From JAPHTQ01 sp050302275 (GTDB taxonomy: Bacteria; Pseudomonadota; Gammaproteobacteria; Thiohalomonadales; Thiohalomonadaceae), in contig JBNLAT010000038.1 of NCBI GenBank assembly GCA_050302275.1, positions 1-27,049 on the forward strand: 27,049 nt of DNA, in the 5' to 3' direction. The notes under the pieces were generated by a model. It was given only the letters and a program-made list of their open reading frames with translations, was not told the origin of the DNA and did not search any database. Within the stretch, counting starts at the first letter, position 1; each line of letters opens with the position of its first letter. The translations under genes were made by a program, and so were the position numbers. This document shows, piece after piece, positions 14,444 to 22,367 of this stretch.

Positions 14444-15454
14444 CTACTTTTTGTCGGAAGCCCAGGAGAACGCATCCGAGAAACAGTGATCCGGATCGAC
14501 GCCGCGGGCTACAATCGCGTCGCGTGCCTTGTAGACCATATCCGGATGGCCACAGGCGTAAACCTCGAAGCCGCTCAAATCCTCGAAGTCTGCCAACACC
14601 GCATCCTGCACATAGCCCTTGCGACCATCCCAGGCATCATCCGGCTGAGACAGTACCGGGCGGTAACGGATGTTGGGGAAGTTTTTCTCCCACTCGCGGA
14701 TCTGTGCATCCGCATAGAGGCCCTCGCGGCTACGCGCACCCCAGTAGAGATAAACCGCACGGCTCGACTGCTCCGCCACCATATGCTCGATAATGCCTTT
14801 CACCGGACCAAAGCCGGTGCCGGTGGCGAGCAGGATAATCGGTCGCTCAGTGTCTTCGCGCAGGAAGAAGCTTCCCTTGGGACCTTCGATACGGATGATC
14901 TCGCCGACCTTCATCTCGGTAAAGACGTGCTCGGTAAACTCACCGCCCTTGATGCGACGGATGTGGAATTCCAGCAGCTCGTCGTGGTGCGGCGCGTTAG
15001 CGATGGAAAAGGCGCGTTTGCGGCCATCAGACATCATGAAATCGACATACTGTCCGGCAAGATATTGTAGCCGCTCGCTCTCGGGCAGCTTAAGGAACAG
15101 GGCCATCACCTCGTCGTTGAGCTTTTCCAGTTTGGCTACCTTGGTCGGCATGCTCTTTACCGGGATCTCTTCCACCGCACCGATTTCATGGATCTCGATG
15201 GTCAGGTCGGTGGTCGGCTTGGCGACACAGAAAAGGGACATTCCAACCATCGCCTGCTCTTCGGTGAGTCCCATTGGCTCGTCGTCGTAGCGGATCTCGC
15301 CGCTGACAATCTGGCCGATGCAGGCGCCGCAGGCGCCACCACGACAACCATAGGGAAAGGCCAGCCCGGCTCGCAGTGCGGCGTCGAGAATGCTTTCGTC
15401 GGGATTGGCGGTAAATTCGTGCCCGCTGGGCAGCACCTTGATTGAAAAGCTCAT
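14444..15454 (-). CDS. Ferredoxin-type NAD(P)H-flavin oxidoreductase (CDP-6-deoxy-glucoseen reductase-like)
   Basis: 336 residues in three parts. Plant-type 2Fe-2S ferredoxin at the N-terminus with ligands Cys37, Cys42, Cys45 and Cys76 (YGCRGGACGACIGQ, SLFCVAKP). FAD domain with RAFSIANAP (147-155) and GPKGSFFLRE. NAD(P) domain with LLATGTGFGPVKGI (208-221) and the terminal VYACGHPDMV. This order is that of AscD/CDP-6-deoxy-delta-3,4-glucoseen reductase and of oxygenase reductases; no sugar or oxygenase partner is nearby, so the acceptor is unknown. Start at 15454 is fixed by AAAGGA upstream and by the domain boundary; the longer frame to 15586 overlaps yajL. It follows yajL by 70 bases on the same strand. 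Confidence 0.9.
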   Translation of the reverse strand: MSFSIKVLPSGHEFTANPDESILDAALRAGLAFPYGCRGGACGACIGQIVSGEIRYDDEPMGLTEEQAMVGMSLFCVAKPTTDLTIEIHEIGAVEEIPVKSMPTKVAKLEKLNDEVMALFLKLPESERLQYLAGQYVDFMMSDGRKRAFSIANAPHHDELLEFHIRRIKGGEFTEHVFTEMKVGEIIRIEGPKGSFFLREDTERPIILLATGTGFGPVKGIIEHMVAEQSSRAVYLYWGARSREGLYADAQIREWEKNFPNIRYRPVLSQPDDAWDGRKGYVQDAVLADFEDLSGFEVYACGHPDMVYKARDAIVARGVDPDHCFSDAFSWASDKK

Positions 15455-15524
15455 GCTGTTCCTTTCTTCATTATTTTGTGTGTTGCCGATTATGCCGTAA
15501 CCGGCACGCTCTCTGGCAAACGAT

Positions 15525-16076
15525 TTATGGGCGCACCAGCCCCGCCTCAACCTGATCCCGTTTTTCTTTTCCCACCAGGATCTCAATCAACGCCAGGGCG
15601 AAGTCCATCGCCGTACCGGGGCCACGCGAGGTCACGACCTTGCCATCCTGTACCACCGGGTTCTGCAGATAAGTCACACCGGGCAGATCCATTTTGTCCA
15701 CATGGCCGGGATAACTGGTGGCCTGTTTGCCGTCGAGCAGACCGGCGTTACCCAATACCCGAGGTGCGGCACAGATCGCGGCGATATATTTATCGCCATC
15801 GGCCATTTTATGCAGCAGGGTATGGATGCGCGGATCGGCATCGAGGTTGGTGGCGCCGGGGAGGCCGCCGGGTAATACCACCATGTCGTAGTCGCGCTCG
15901 AGCGCCTGATCCAGATCCATCTGCGGCAGGATCACCACGCCACGGGAGGCGGTCACCGGACCCGGCTCCAACCCGGCGGTGATCACTTCCACACCGGCCC
16001 GCACCAGCAGGTCGACGATGGTTACTGCTTCAAGCTCTTCGCAACCGGCTGCGAGGGGGACAAGGACGCTTGCCAT
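15525..16076 (-). CDS. yajL: DJ-1/PfpI family protein, YajL-like
   Basis: 183 residues, the DJ-1/YajL fold. The reactive cysteine is Cys102 in IAAICAAPRVLGNAG and its partner acid Glu14 in GCEELEAVT; LPGGLPGATNL and TSRGPGTAMDFALALIE complete the family pattern. YajL is a thiol stress protein with chaperone and proposed protein-repair activity. The ATG at 16076 lies inside the 3' end of the upstream deacetylase gene: the two overlap by 55 bases in different frames. An excellent AGGAGGAA just upstream of this ATG, itself within the deacetylase coding sequence, supports this start, as does the family N-terminus. Confidence 0.94.
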   Translation of the reverse strand: MASVLVPLAAGCEELEAVTIVDLLVRAGVEVITAGLEPGPVTASRGVVILPQMDLDQALERDYDMVVLPGGLPGATNLDADPRIHTLLHKMADGDKYIAAICAAPRVLGNAGLLDGKQATSYPGHVDKMDLPGVTYLQNPVVQDGKVVTSRGPGTAMDFALALIEILVGKEKRDQVEAGLVRP

Positions 16077-16843
16077 AGCCGTTCCTCCTGTCTGCTGTTT
16101 TTCTGAATGAGTTGCGAGACGGGTACCAGCCTGACGCCGAAATCTTCCACATGCGGCAAGAGCTTCTCCAGCGCCGCTGCCGTTTCAGGGTAGGGATGAC
16201 TAATGCCGATAGCCACACCATCACGCCGCGCCCGTGTCACCAGGCGGATAAACTGCTTCATGATCGCCGCCTCATCCCGATTGTTATCGAGAAAGGTGGT
16301 ACGGCGCATGCTGGGAACCGATTGCTCCAGGGCGATACGCTGGGCCACGCTCTGTACCGCGGTGGCGCTATCGATAAAGTAGAAATCCTTGCGGCTATGC
16401 AGCGAGCGCATCAGCCAGACCATCGGCTCAATCATCCGCGTCAGCAGGCTGCCCATGTGATTGTTCATTCCCCGCGCATAGGGCACCGAATCGAAGTTGT
16501 CCTGCAGGGTTTGTAATAGCGTCTGCCTATCCATGTTGCGGCCAATCCCACCCGGCCCCATCGGCTGGCCGTTGGTCGCCTCCATCGGCTGGTGCAACAT
16601 CACCTCTTTACCGGCGGCGTGGGCGGCCTCGGCGAGGCGGCGACTGTAGGTGGTCTGGGGCAAAACGGCACAGGTTACCTGGCCGGGCAGGGCGGTAATA
16701 CGCAGACCGTCCTGAAGACGATCGCCCAGGTCATCGACGATGAGCGCGATAGCGGGAAGGGGTTTATCTGTTTCGGCAACGGCGTAGAGCGGCAGCAGTG
16801 CTAACAACACTGCTGCCATGGTGCGTTGCCGGATACCGCGCAA
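16022..16843 (-). CDS. Divergent polysaccharide deacetylase (YibQ family)
   Basis: 273 residues with a signal peptide (RGIRQRTMAAVLLALLPLYAVAETD). The NodB-like divergent deacetylase (DUF610/YibQ) pattern is clear: IALIVDDLGDRLQDGLRITALP with the Asp pair at 37-38, VTCAVLPQTTYSRRLAEAAH, EVMLHQPMEA, ARGMNNHMGS, FYFIDSATA and GVAIGISHPYPET. The family acts in the periplasm on envelope polysaccharide and lies beside envC in E. coli too. Start: TTG at 16843 preceded by GGGGAG (overlapping the ctpA stop) is preferred to ATG 16819, which has no ribosome site. It follows ctpA by 6 bases and overlaps yajL by 55. Confidence 0.93.
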   Translation of the reverse strand: MRGIRQRTMAAVLLALLPLYAVAETDKPLPAIALIVDDLGDRLQDGLRITALPGQVTCAVLPQTTYSRRLAEAAHAAGKEVMLHQPMEATNGQPMGPGGIGRNMDRQTLLQTLQDNFDSVPYARGMNNHMGSLLTRMIEPMVWLMRSLHSRKDFYFIDSATAVQSVAQRIALEQSVPSMRRTTFLDNNRDEAAIMKQFIRLVTRARRDGVAIGISHPYPETAAALEKLLPHVEDFGVRLVPVSQLIQKNSRQEERLWQASLSPSQPVAKSLKQ

Positions 16844-16849
16844 GGGTAA

Positions 16850-18184
16850 TTACTCCCCGTTGCGGCTCTGCATGATGGTCAGACCCTTAAGCAGGGTCAG
16901 CGCCTCATAGAGCACGTAATCGCTGTCGACCAGTGACTCCTCTGCGGCAGCTTTTTTCTTGTCGCTGTTTTTCTTCTCTTTGTCGCCGTTGCCATTAATC
17001 AGGTGGCCTGCCAGGTCCGCCTCCTTGATCAACTCGACACCGTTGCCTTCCAGCTTGGCGACCTTGAGCGGCTCGACCGCGATGTCTGGCACGATACCTT
17101 CGGCCTGAATGGAACGACCAGAAGGAGTGTAGTAACGAGCAGTGGTGATCTTCACCGCGGTGTTATTACTCATCGGGAAAATGGTCTGCACCGAGCCCTT
17201 ACCGAAAGTACGTGAGCCCATGATCACCGCACGTTTGTGATCCTGCAGTGCCCCGGCAACGATCTCCGAAGCAGAGGCGGAACCGCCGTTGACCAGCACC
17301 ACCAGCGGCGCGCCACTCAGCACATCGTCCGGTGTGGCGACGAAGTCCAGCTGCGCATCGGCGGCGCGGCCTTCGGTGTAGACGATCTTACCCTTACGCA
17401 GGAAGGCATCGGAAACACTCACTGCCGCACCGAGCACGCCGCCCGGATTGTTGCGCAGATCCAGTACCAGTCCCTGCAGGTTGCCTTTATTCTCTTTCTT
17501 CAGCTTGCTGACTGCTTTGTGTACATCCTCGCCGGTCGCGGTCTGGAAGTTGGTGATGCGTACGTAACCGAAACCTTTTTCCAGCATGCGGCTCTTGACG
17601 CTCTTCACCTTGATCACGTCGCGGGTGATGCTGACGATTAATGGTTTCTGTGCCCCTTCGCGGACGATGGTCAGGGTGATGTCACTGCCCGGATCGCCGC
17701 GCATCATCTTCACTGCTTCGGTCAGGGTCATGCCCTTCACCGGGGTATCATCAAGACGAATGATCAGGTCACCGGCCATCACCCCTGCACGCATCGCCGG
17801 GGTATCGTCGATGGGAGCGACCACTTTGACGAAGCCATCCTCCATCGTGACCTCGATACCGAGACCGCCGAACTTGCCGGTGGTGCCGACCTGAAGGTCC
17901 TTGAACTCTTCCTGATCAAGATAGGCGGAGTGGGGATCGAGGCTGGAGAGCATGCCGCGGATAGCGCCTTCCAGCAGTTTCTTGTCGTCCACGGACTCAA
18001 CATAGTCCTCTTTGACTCGACCGAAGACCTCGCTGAGGCTACGCAATTCACTCAATGGCAATGTGCTACCACCGTTGCTGGTGGCGGCCTGACGATCGGC
18101 CATTACGCTGGTGCCAACGCTAAGCGCTGCGCCCAGAGCCATGCCTGCGGCCAGAACCAAACTAAAACGTGCAGATGACTTCAT
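16850..18184 (-). CDS. ctpA: S41 C-terminal processing peptidase
   Basis: 444 residues with an N-terminal export signal or anchor (FSLVLAAGMALGAALSVGT). PDZ domain about 95-180 (GGLGIEVTMEDGFVKVVAPIDDTPA, GVMAGDLIIRLDD), S41 catalytic domain about 200-370 with Ser304 in GGSASASEIVAG and Lys329 in GSRTFGKGSVQT, 25 residues apart as expected for the Ser-Lys dyad. The C-terminus is Lys-rich (KEKKNSDKKK). CtpA-type proteases trim exported proteins and, in several Gammaproteobacteria, peptidoglycan hydrolases, which fits the neighbour envC. GGGAG precedes the ATG at 18184. Part of the gpmI-envC-ctpA-yibQ-yajL unit. Confidence 0.96.
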   Translation of the reverse strand: MKSSARFSLVLAAGMALGAALSVGTSVMADRQAATSNGGSTLPLSELRSLSEVFGRVKEDYVESVDDKKLLEGAIRGMLSSLDPHSAYLDQEEFKDLQVGTTGKFGGLGIEVTMEDGFVKVVAPIDDTPAMRAGVMAGDLIIRLDDTPVKGMTLTEAVKMMRGDPGSDITLTIVREGAQKPLIVSITRDVIKVKSVKSRMLEKGFGYVRITNFQTATGEDVHKAVSKLKKENKGNLQGLVLDLRNNPGGVLGAAVSVSDAFLRKGKIVYTEGRAADAQLDFVATPDDVLSGAPLVVLVNGGSASASEIVAGALQDHKRAVIMGSRTFGKGSVQTIFPMSNNTAVKITTARYYTPSGRSIQAEGIVPDIAVEPLKVAKLEGNGVELIKEADLAGHLINGNGDKEKKNSDKKKAAAEESLVDSDYVLYEALTLLKGLTIMQSRNGE

Positions 18185-18278
18185 TCAATACTCCCGGTCC
18201 GGGCCTTAGCCCGTCCATCTCATTCGTTAACACCCTTCCGGCTGGATAGAAGGATAGTACTTCAATCGCCGGGCAAAA

Positions 18279-19430
18279 TCAGCGCCGACACCAGCGTACC
18301 GGGTCGGTAGGTTTGCCGTTCTTTCTAATCTCAAAATAGAGCCCGCTACGCTCGGCACCGCCACTGTCACCAACGGTGGCAATGACTTCGCCCGATTCCA
18401 CCCAGTCACCGGTCTCCTTGTAGAGACTCTGGTTGTGGCCGTAGAGACTCATGTAACCATCGCCGTGGTCGAGGATGATCACCATCCCGTAACCGCGCAA
18501 CCAGTCAGCAAAGGCGACCCGGCCGTGGGAGATCGCCTTGACCTCATCACCTTGGCCGGCACCGATCATCACACCCATCCAGCGTAGCTTGCCCACCTTG
18601 CGAGGACTACCATAACTCACCAGCAGCGGACCCGCCGCGGGCCAGTGCAGTTTCCCTTTGAGACTGGGGAAGGGCTTGCGGTTCCCTGCCTCGGCAGGAA
18701 TATCTTCCAGCGCGTCGGCCAGGGCATTCAGCAGCCGCTTCAGTTCCTGCTCATCCTCCAACATCGAGGTGAGGCGCTGGTCCTGACTGCCGATCTCATC
18801 CTTCAGTTTGGCCACCACCGCTTCACGTTCGCCGCGTGTGTTTTCCAGGTCGCGCTTCTCCTGCTGCTGCTTGTCGCGCAGGGCACGCATCCGCCTGGTC
18901 TCTTCTTCGACCTTGAGTCGAACCTGTTCCAGTCGATTGATGGTCTCGCTGAGGCGATCGATGCGCTCGCTGCGCGCCTTGTTGAGATAGTCGTAATAGG
19001 TGACCACCCGGCCGACGGTGGCAGGGCTCTCCTGGTTGAGCAGGATCTTGAGATACTCCTGACGGCCCATAGCGTAGGTGGCACGCACCTGATCGGCGAG
19101 ATAACCACGCTGTTGTGCCACGGAGCGTTGCAACTCGCGCTCTTCACCGCGCAACTGGTCTAGACGCTTGCGGCGCTGTTTTAATTCATGACCGAGGCGG
19201 GGAATGCTGCGGCTGAGGGCGCCGATGCGCTGTTCCGATTTGCGCAGATCCTCGCGCAGTTCGTCGTAACGGTTGCGCACCTTCTGCAACTGTTTTTGCA
19301 ACTCGGCGATACGCTCGCGCAGTTGCTGCAACTCGGCCCGTTTGGCCGCCTTGTCTTCCGCCTGCAACGGCACCGCGAGCAGCAGCAGGATCAGGGCAAA
19401 CAGAATATGACGTTGTCGCGGGGCCGTCAT
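18279..19430 (-). CDS. envC: EnvC-like murein hydrolase activator, degenerate LytM domain
   Basis: 383 residues: signal peptide (HILFALILLLLAVPLQAED), long coiled coil (about 28-240, rich in heptads such as LQQLRERIAELQKQL), and a C-terminal M23/LytM domain (about 265-380). The domain has GVMIGAGQGDEVKAISHGRVAFADWL and SLYGHNQSLYKE, but the usual metal-binding HxH near the end is LYFE instead of LHFE, as in E. coli EnvC. So this should be a non-catalytic activator of division amidases rather than a peptidase. The coiled coil in EnvC binds FtsEX, which is not in this window. It starts 30 bases after gpmI. Confidence 0.96.
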   Translation of the reverse strand: MTAPRQRHILFALILLLLAVPLQAEDKAAKRAELQQLRERIAELQKQLQKVRNRYDELREDLRKSEQRIGALSRSIPRLGHELKQRRKRLDQLRGEERELQRSVAQQRGYLADQVRATYAMGRQEYLKILLNQESPATVGRVVTYYDYLNKARSERIDRLSETINRLEQVRLKVEEETRRMRALRDKQQQEKRDLENTRGEREAVVAKLKDEIGSQDQRLTSMLEDEQELKRLLNALADALEDIPAEAGNRKPFPSLKGKLHWPAAGPLLVSYGSPRKVGKLRWMGVMIGAGQGDEVKAISHGRVAFADWLRGYGMVIILDHGDGYMSLYGHNQSLYKETGDWVESGEVIATVGDSGGAERSGLYFEIRKNGKPTDPVRWCRR

Positions 19431-19460
19431 CGCACGTTCCCGGACAACCGCGGCGACACT

Positions 19461-21029
19461 TTACTGCGCCTCCCCATCGGGGTGGACGATCAGATCCTGG
19501 CCGTTCATCTCGTGCGGTTTATCCAGCCCTAGCAGGTCGAGCATGGTCGGCGCCACGTCGGCCAGTACGCCCTTATCGCTGAAACTGATCTCCCGTTTAC
19601 CGACATAGATGAACGGCACCGGGTTGGAGGTGTGGGCGGTATGCGACTGCCCGGTATCCTCACCCCTCATCTGCTCGGCGTTACCGTGGTCGGCGGTGAT
19701 CAACATCTCGCCGTCCTGCTTGCGAATCGTCTCCACCAGGCGACCGAGGCAAGTATCGATGGTCTCGACCGCCGCAACGGTCGCATCGAAATTGCCGCTG
19801 TGGCCGACCATGTCGGTATTGGCGAAATTGCAGATGATGACATCGTATTGGTCGCTCTCGATCGCCTCGATCAGCTTGTCGGTTACCTCCAGCGCACTCA
19901 TCTGCGGCTGCTGGTCGTAGGTGGCGATCTGCGGTGAGGCGACCAGAATGCGGTCCTCGAACTCGAACGGCTCTTCACGGCCACCGTTGAAGAAGAAAGT
20001 AACGTGGGCGTATTTCTCGGTCTCGGCGATACGCAACTGGTGCATCCCCATCTTGGAGAGGTATTCACCGAAGACGTTAACCAGTCGCTCCGGCGGGAAA
20101 GCAACCGGGATAGTGTAGTCAGCGCTGTACTCGGTCAGGCTGGCAAACATTCCCAGCTTGGGTTTGATGCTCCGCTCAAAGCAGTCGAAATCGGCTTCGA
20201 TGAACGGACGGGTGATCTGCCGTGCGCGGTCGGAGCGGTAGTTCATGAAGATCACCACATCGCCGTCCTGCATGCGGGCCGGCTCGACACCTTCCGGCTG
20301 AATCGCAGTGGCCTTAACGAACTCATCGGTCTCGCCGCGTTCGTAGGCCATCTCCAGTCCGCTCATCGCATCGGCGGCGACATACTCGGACTGTGCACCG
20401 GTGATCAGATCGTAGGCGGCCTGAATACGCGGCCAGCGGTGATCCCGGTCCATGGCGTAGAAGCGGCCGATAATTGAGGCGAAACGCCCGTTGCCCACTT
20501 CGTCAAAGACCGCCTGCATCAGCCGGATCGACTCGGCGGCGCTCTTCGGCGGGGTATCCCGACCATCGAGGAAGGCGTGCAGGTAGACATTTTTCACCCC
20601 ACGCTCGGCGGCCAGTTTGGCCATGGCGTGGATGTGCTCTTCGTGGCTGTGTACACCGCCCGGGGAAAGCAAACCGAGGATATGCACCGCGCTGTTGTTG
20701 GCGATGGCGGTATCGACCACCTCCAGCAGGGTGGCGTTGGTGAAGAAGGAGCCGGTCTTGATCGCACGGCTGACGCGGGTGAACTCCTGGTAGACCACCC
20801 GCCCTGCGCCGAGATTAAGGTGCCCCACTTCTGAATTGCCCATCTGTCCGCTTGGCAGGCCAACCTCGGCGCCAGAACAGCGAATCAGGGTATGCGGGCA
20901 CTTACTCCATAGCTCATCCCAGACCGGGGTCTTGGCCGCCTGGATGGCATTAAAATAGGTATTTTCGCTATAACCCCAGCCGTCCAGTACGGTCAGCAAC
21001 AGTGGGCGATGGCGGGTGGAAGCGGACAT
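19461..21029 (-). CDS. gpmI: 2,3-bisphosphoglycerate-independent phosphoglycerate mutase
   Basis: 522 residues. Interconverts 3- and 2-phosphoglycerate in glycolysis and gluconeogenesis using two Mn ions and a phosphoserine. The alkaline-phosphatase-superfamily pattern is complete: LLLTVLDGWGYSE with metal ligand Asp16, nucleophile Ser66 in GQMGNSEVGHLNLGAGR, HAFLDGRDTPPKSA, YAMDRDHRW, FMNYRSDRARQITR, VTFFFNGGREEPFE, NFANTDMVGHSGNFDA and ITADHGNAEQM. Length is normal. First gene of the long minus-strand unit that continues into envC and ctpA, divergent from the 21122/arsR region with about 90 bases between. Confidence 0.98.
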   Translation of the reverse strand: MSASTRHRPLLLTVLDGWGYSENTYFNAIQAAKTPVWDELWSKCPHTLIRCSGAEVGLPSGQMGNSEVGHLNLGAGRVVYQEFTRVSRAIKTGSFFTNATLLEVVDTAIANNSAVHILGLLSPGGVHSHEEHIHAMAKLAAERGVKNVYLHAFLDGRDTPPKSAAESIRLMQAVFDEVGNGRFASIIGRFYAMDRDHRWPRIQAAYDLITGAQSEYVAADAMSGLEMAYERGETDEFVKATAIQPEGVEPARMQDGDVVIFMNYRSDRARQITRPFIEADFDCFERSIKPKLGMFASLTEYSADYTIPVAFPPERLVNVFGEYLSKMGMHQLRIAETEKYAHVTFFFNGGREEPFEFEDRILVASPQIATYDQQPQMSALEVTDKLIEAIESDQYDVIICNFANTDMVGHSGNFDATVAAVETIDTCLGRLVETIRKQDGEMLITADHGNAEQMRGEDTGQSHTAHTSNPVPFIYVGKREISFSDKGVLADVAPTMLDLLGLDKPHEMNGQDLIVHPDGEAQ

Positions 21030-21112
21030 ATATCAAACCAATTTAGTCAGTTATTTTTCGGGATCAACGCTATTCTATCCTGCTTGCGTTTTCAGGGCCA
21101 TGTTGAGTGTAG

Positions 21113-21146
21113 GGGTAAGTGATGACCGCAAATAAATCACTTACCC
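21113..21146. repeat. 11-bp perfect inverted repeat upstream of arsR
   Basis: GGGTAAGTGAT (21113-21123) and ATCACTTACCC (21136-21146) are exact inverted arms with a 12-base spacer, about 23 bp centre to centre. It lies between the divergent gpmI and arsR genes, so it may be an operator. In RNA the left arm would hide the GGGG and ATG of the possible 42-residue ORF that starts at 21122. Confidence 0.7.
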
Positions 21147-21250
21147 GAAGAAAGCTCTTCTCAAACGTTTTATTATTGTATATTGTTTTGCTGATATTGA
21201 CGGTGGAGAGACAAGCCACCACACCCATTACGCCGCAGTCAGGGACCTGA
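21122..21250 (+). CDS. Possible 42-residue membrane peptide upstream of arsR
   Basis: ATG at 21122 with GGGG about 6 bases upstream, TGA at 21248-21250, two bases before the arsR ATG. The product starts MTANKSLTRRKLFSNVLLL, has one hydrophobic helix (about 13-28, SNVLLLYIVLLILTVE) after a basic stretch, and a polar Thr/Pro-rich end, so it would be a single-pass membrane peptide. The tight join to arsR suggests coupling. Against it: the start lies in one arm of an 11-bp inverted repeat, and I recognise no family. It could equally be untranslated leader. Confidence 0.35.
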   Translation: MTANKSLTRRKLFSNVLLLYIVLLILTVERQATTPITPQSGT

Positions 21251-21252
21251 AT

Positions 21253-21570
21253 ATGTCAGACAATTCACACATGGGACTGATAACCAGGGATGAAGATATC
21301 GATCGCGCCTCTCGCTCGTTGAAGGCGATGTCGCATCCTTTACGCCTGAAAATCCTCTGCACCCTCGGTGATCAGGAGGTCAGTGTTCAGGATATTGTCG
21401 ACCGTGTCGGAACCTCCCAGAGCAATATTTCACAACATCTTGCTATTCTCCGCGACAAGGGTATCCTCTCTTCGCGCAAGGACGCCAACCGCGTCTATTA
21501 CAAGGTCGTCGACTCGCGCACGCTGCAGTTGATCGGCATGATGCGCGTCGTTTTCTGTACCCTGGACTAA
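21253..21570 (+). CDS. ArsR family regulator with SqrR/BigR-type cysteine pair
   Basis: 105 residues, a single winged-helix ArsR domain: SLKAMSHPLRLKILCTLGD, then the recognition helix region DRVGTSQSNISQHLAILRDKG and wing ILSSRKDANRVYYKVVD. The alpha-3 metal motif ELCVCDL is absent (here EVSVQDIV). The only cysteines are Cys36 (end of alpha-2, KILC) and Cys102 (VFCTLD at the C-terminus), 66 residues apart, the same spacing as Cys41/Cys107 of SqrR and Cys42/Cys108 of BigR, which sense persulfides by forming a sulfur bridge. AGGG lies 8 bases before the ATG. A rhodanese gene follows with a matching operator-like site between, supporting a reactive-sulfur repressor role. Sensing is inferred. 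Confidence 0.9.
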   Translation: MSDNSHMGLITRDEDIDRASRSLKAMSHPLRLKILCTLGDQEVSVQDIVDRVGTSQSNISQHLAILRDKGILSSRKDANRVYYKVVDSRTLQLIGMMRVVFCTLD

Positions 21571-21584
21571 GACACTTAATTCCT

Positions 21585-21633
21585 GATATTCGGCGGGTTG
21601 AATCCCGCCGAATATCGATCCGCTTACTATAAC
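21585..21633 (+). promoter_or_regulatory. Hairpin, SqrR/BigR-like operator and -10 upstream of the rhodanese
   Basis: A perfect 13-bp stem (GATATTCGGCGGG 21585-21597 with 21604-21616, loop TTGAAT) lies after the arsR stop. It has no T tract, so it is a poor terminator. Within it, ATTC-N8-GAAT (21588-21603) matches the operator form I recall for SqrR/BigR. TATAAC (21628-21633, 5 of 6 to the -10 consensus) follows, with no recognisable -35, so the site would cover the upstream promoter half of the rhodanese gene. Confidence 0.55.
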
Positions 21634-21644
21634 CACATTCGGAT

Positions 21645-22091
21645 ATGTCACAGTTTATCGAGTTTGCCATTAAGCACTGGGATCTGTTCCTGGCCCTGGC
21701 CATTATCCTGTTCATGATGTTCAGCGGTGGCCTCACCAGCCGCCTGCGCGGCTTCACCGAGATCGGCGCGACCGAGGCGGTTCAGCTGATTAACCATGAA
21801 GGTGCCGCCCTGCTGGATGTCCGCGAAGACAAGGAATACCAGGATGGTTACATCCTCGATTCCATTCACATTCCGCTGGGCAAGCTGGCTGGCCGTCTGG
21901 ATGAACTGGAAGCGTTGAAATCGAAACCGCTGGTGATCGGTTGCCGTAGCGGCCACCGCTCCGCCACCGCCTGCGCCCAGTTGCGCAAACAGGGCTTTGA
22001 AAAGGTTTACAATCTCAAGGGCGGCGTGATGGCCTGGCAAAGTGCCGGACTCCCGCTGCAGAAACCCGGCAAGAAAAAGCGACGTAAATAG
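21645..22091 (+). CDS. Membrane-anchored rhodanese (YibN-like)
   Basis: 148 residues. One N-terminal transmembrane helix (about 13-29, DLFLALAIILFMMFSGG) places a single rhodanese domain in the cytoplasm. The domain has LLDVREDKEYQDGYILDSIHIPLGKL, the active-site loop CRSGHRS with catalytic Cys100, and VYNLKGGVMAW. Such proteins carry sulfane sulfur as a cysteine persulfide and pass it to acceptors. The C-terminus is basic (KKKRRK). It heads the rhodanese-grxC-trxC-secB-gpsA unit, matching E. coli yibN-grxC-secB-gpsA with trxC added. The ribosome site is weak (GGA 3 bases from ATG). Confidence 0.95.
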   Translation: MSQFIEFAIKHWDLFLALAIILFMMFSGGLTSRLRGFTEIGATEAVQLINHEGAALLDVREDKEYQDGYILDSIHIPLGKLAGRLDELEALKSKPLVIGCRSGHRSATACAQLRKQGFEKVYNLKGGVMAWQSAGLPLQKPGKKKRRK

Positions 22092-22101
22092 GTAATCTGT
22101 C

Positions 22102-22359
22102 ATGGCCAATGTTGTGATGTACACCACCGCGCACTGTCCCTACTGCGTTCGTGCGCGCAGCCTGTTGGACAAGAAAGGCGTGTCCTACACCGACCACCGT
22201 ATCGACGAGCGCCCGGAATTGCGCCCGGAGATGATCCAGCTCGCAGGCGGCAAAACCTCCGTGCCGCAAATCTTCATCGATGACTTCCACGTCGGCGGCT
22301 TCGACGACATGGCTGAGCTGGACGTGGACGGCGAACTGGATACGCGTCTGGGACTGTAG
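22102..22359 (+). CDS. grxC: Glutaredoxin 3
   Basis: 85 residues, dithiol glutaredoxin. MANVVMYTTAHCPYCVRAR gives the CPYC active site at Cys12 and Cys15; TSVPQIFIDDFHVGGFDDM contains the cis-Pro (TSVPQ) and the GG glutathione-binding loop. It reduces mixed disulfides with glutathione in the cytosol. AGGTAA precedes the ATG, 10 bases after the rhodanese stop, so the two are co-translated; the pair could together handle persulfides and glutathione persulfide, which is inference. Confidence 0.97.
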   Translation: MANVVMYTTAHCPYCVRARSLLDKKGVSYTDHRIDERPELRPEMIQLAGGKTSVPQIFIDDFHVGGFDDMAELDVDGELDTRLGL

Positions 22360-22367
22360 CGCCTGCC

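Noticed and set aside
14486..15070. 194-codon plus-strand frame opposite the flavin reductase
   Set aside because: Antisense shadow of a gene with complete FAD, NAD and 2Fe-2S motifs.
18645..19163. 172-codon plus-strand frame opposite envC
   Set aside because: It covers the coiled-coil coding region of envC and has no ribosome site or family pattern.
21051..21068. FNR-like half-site (TTTTTCGGGATCAA) upstream of arsR and gpmI
   Set aside because: One half matches and the other does not; no promoter spacing supports it.
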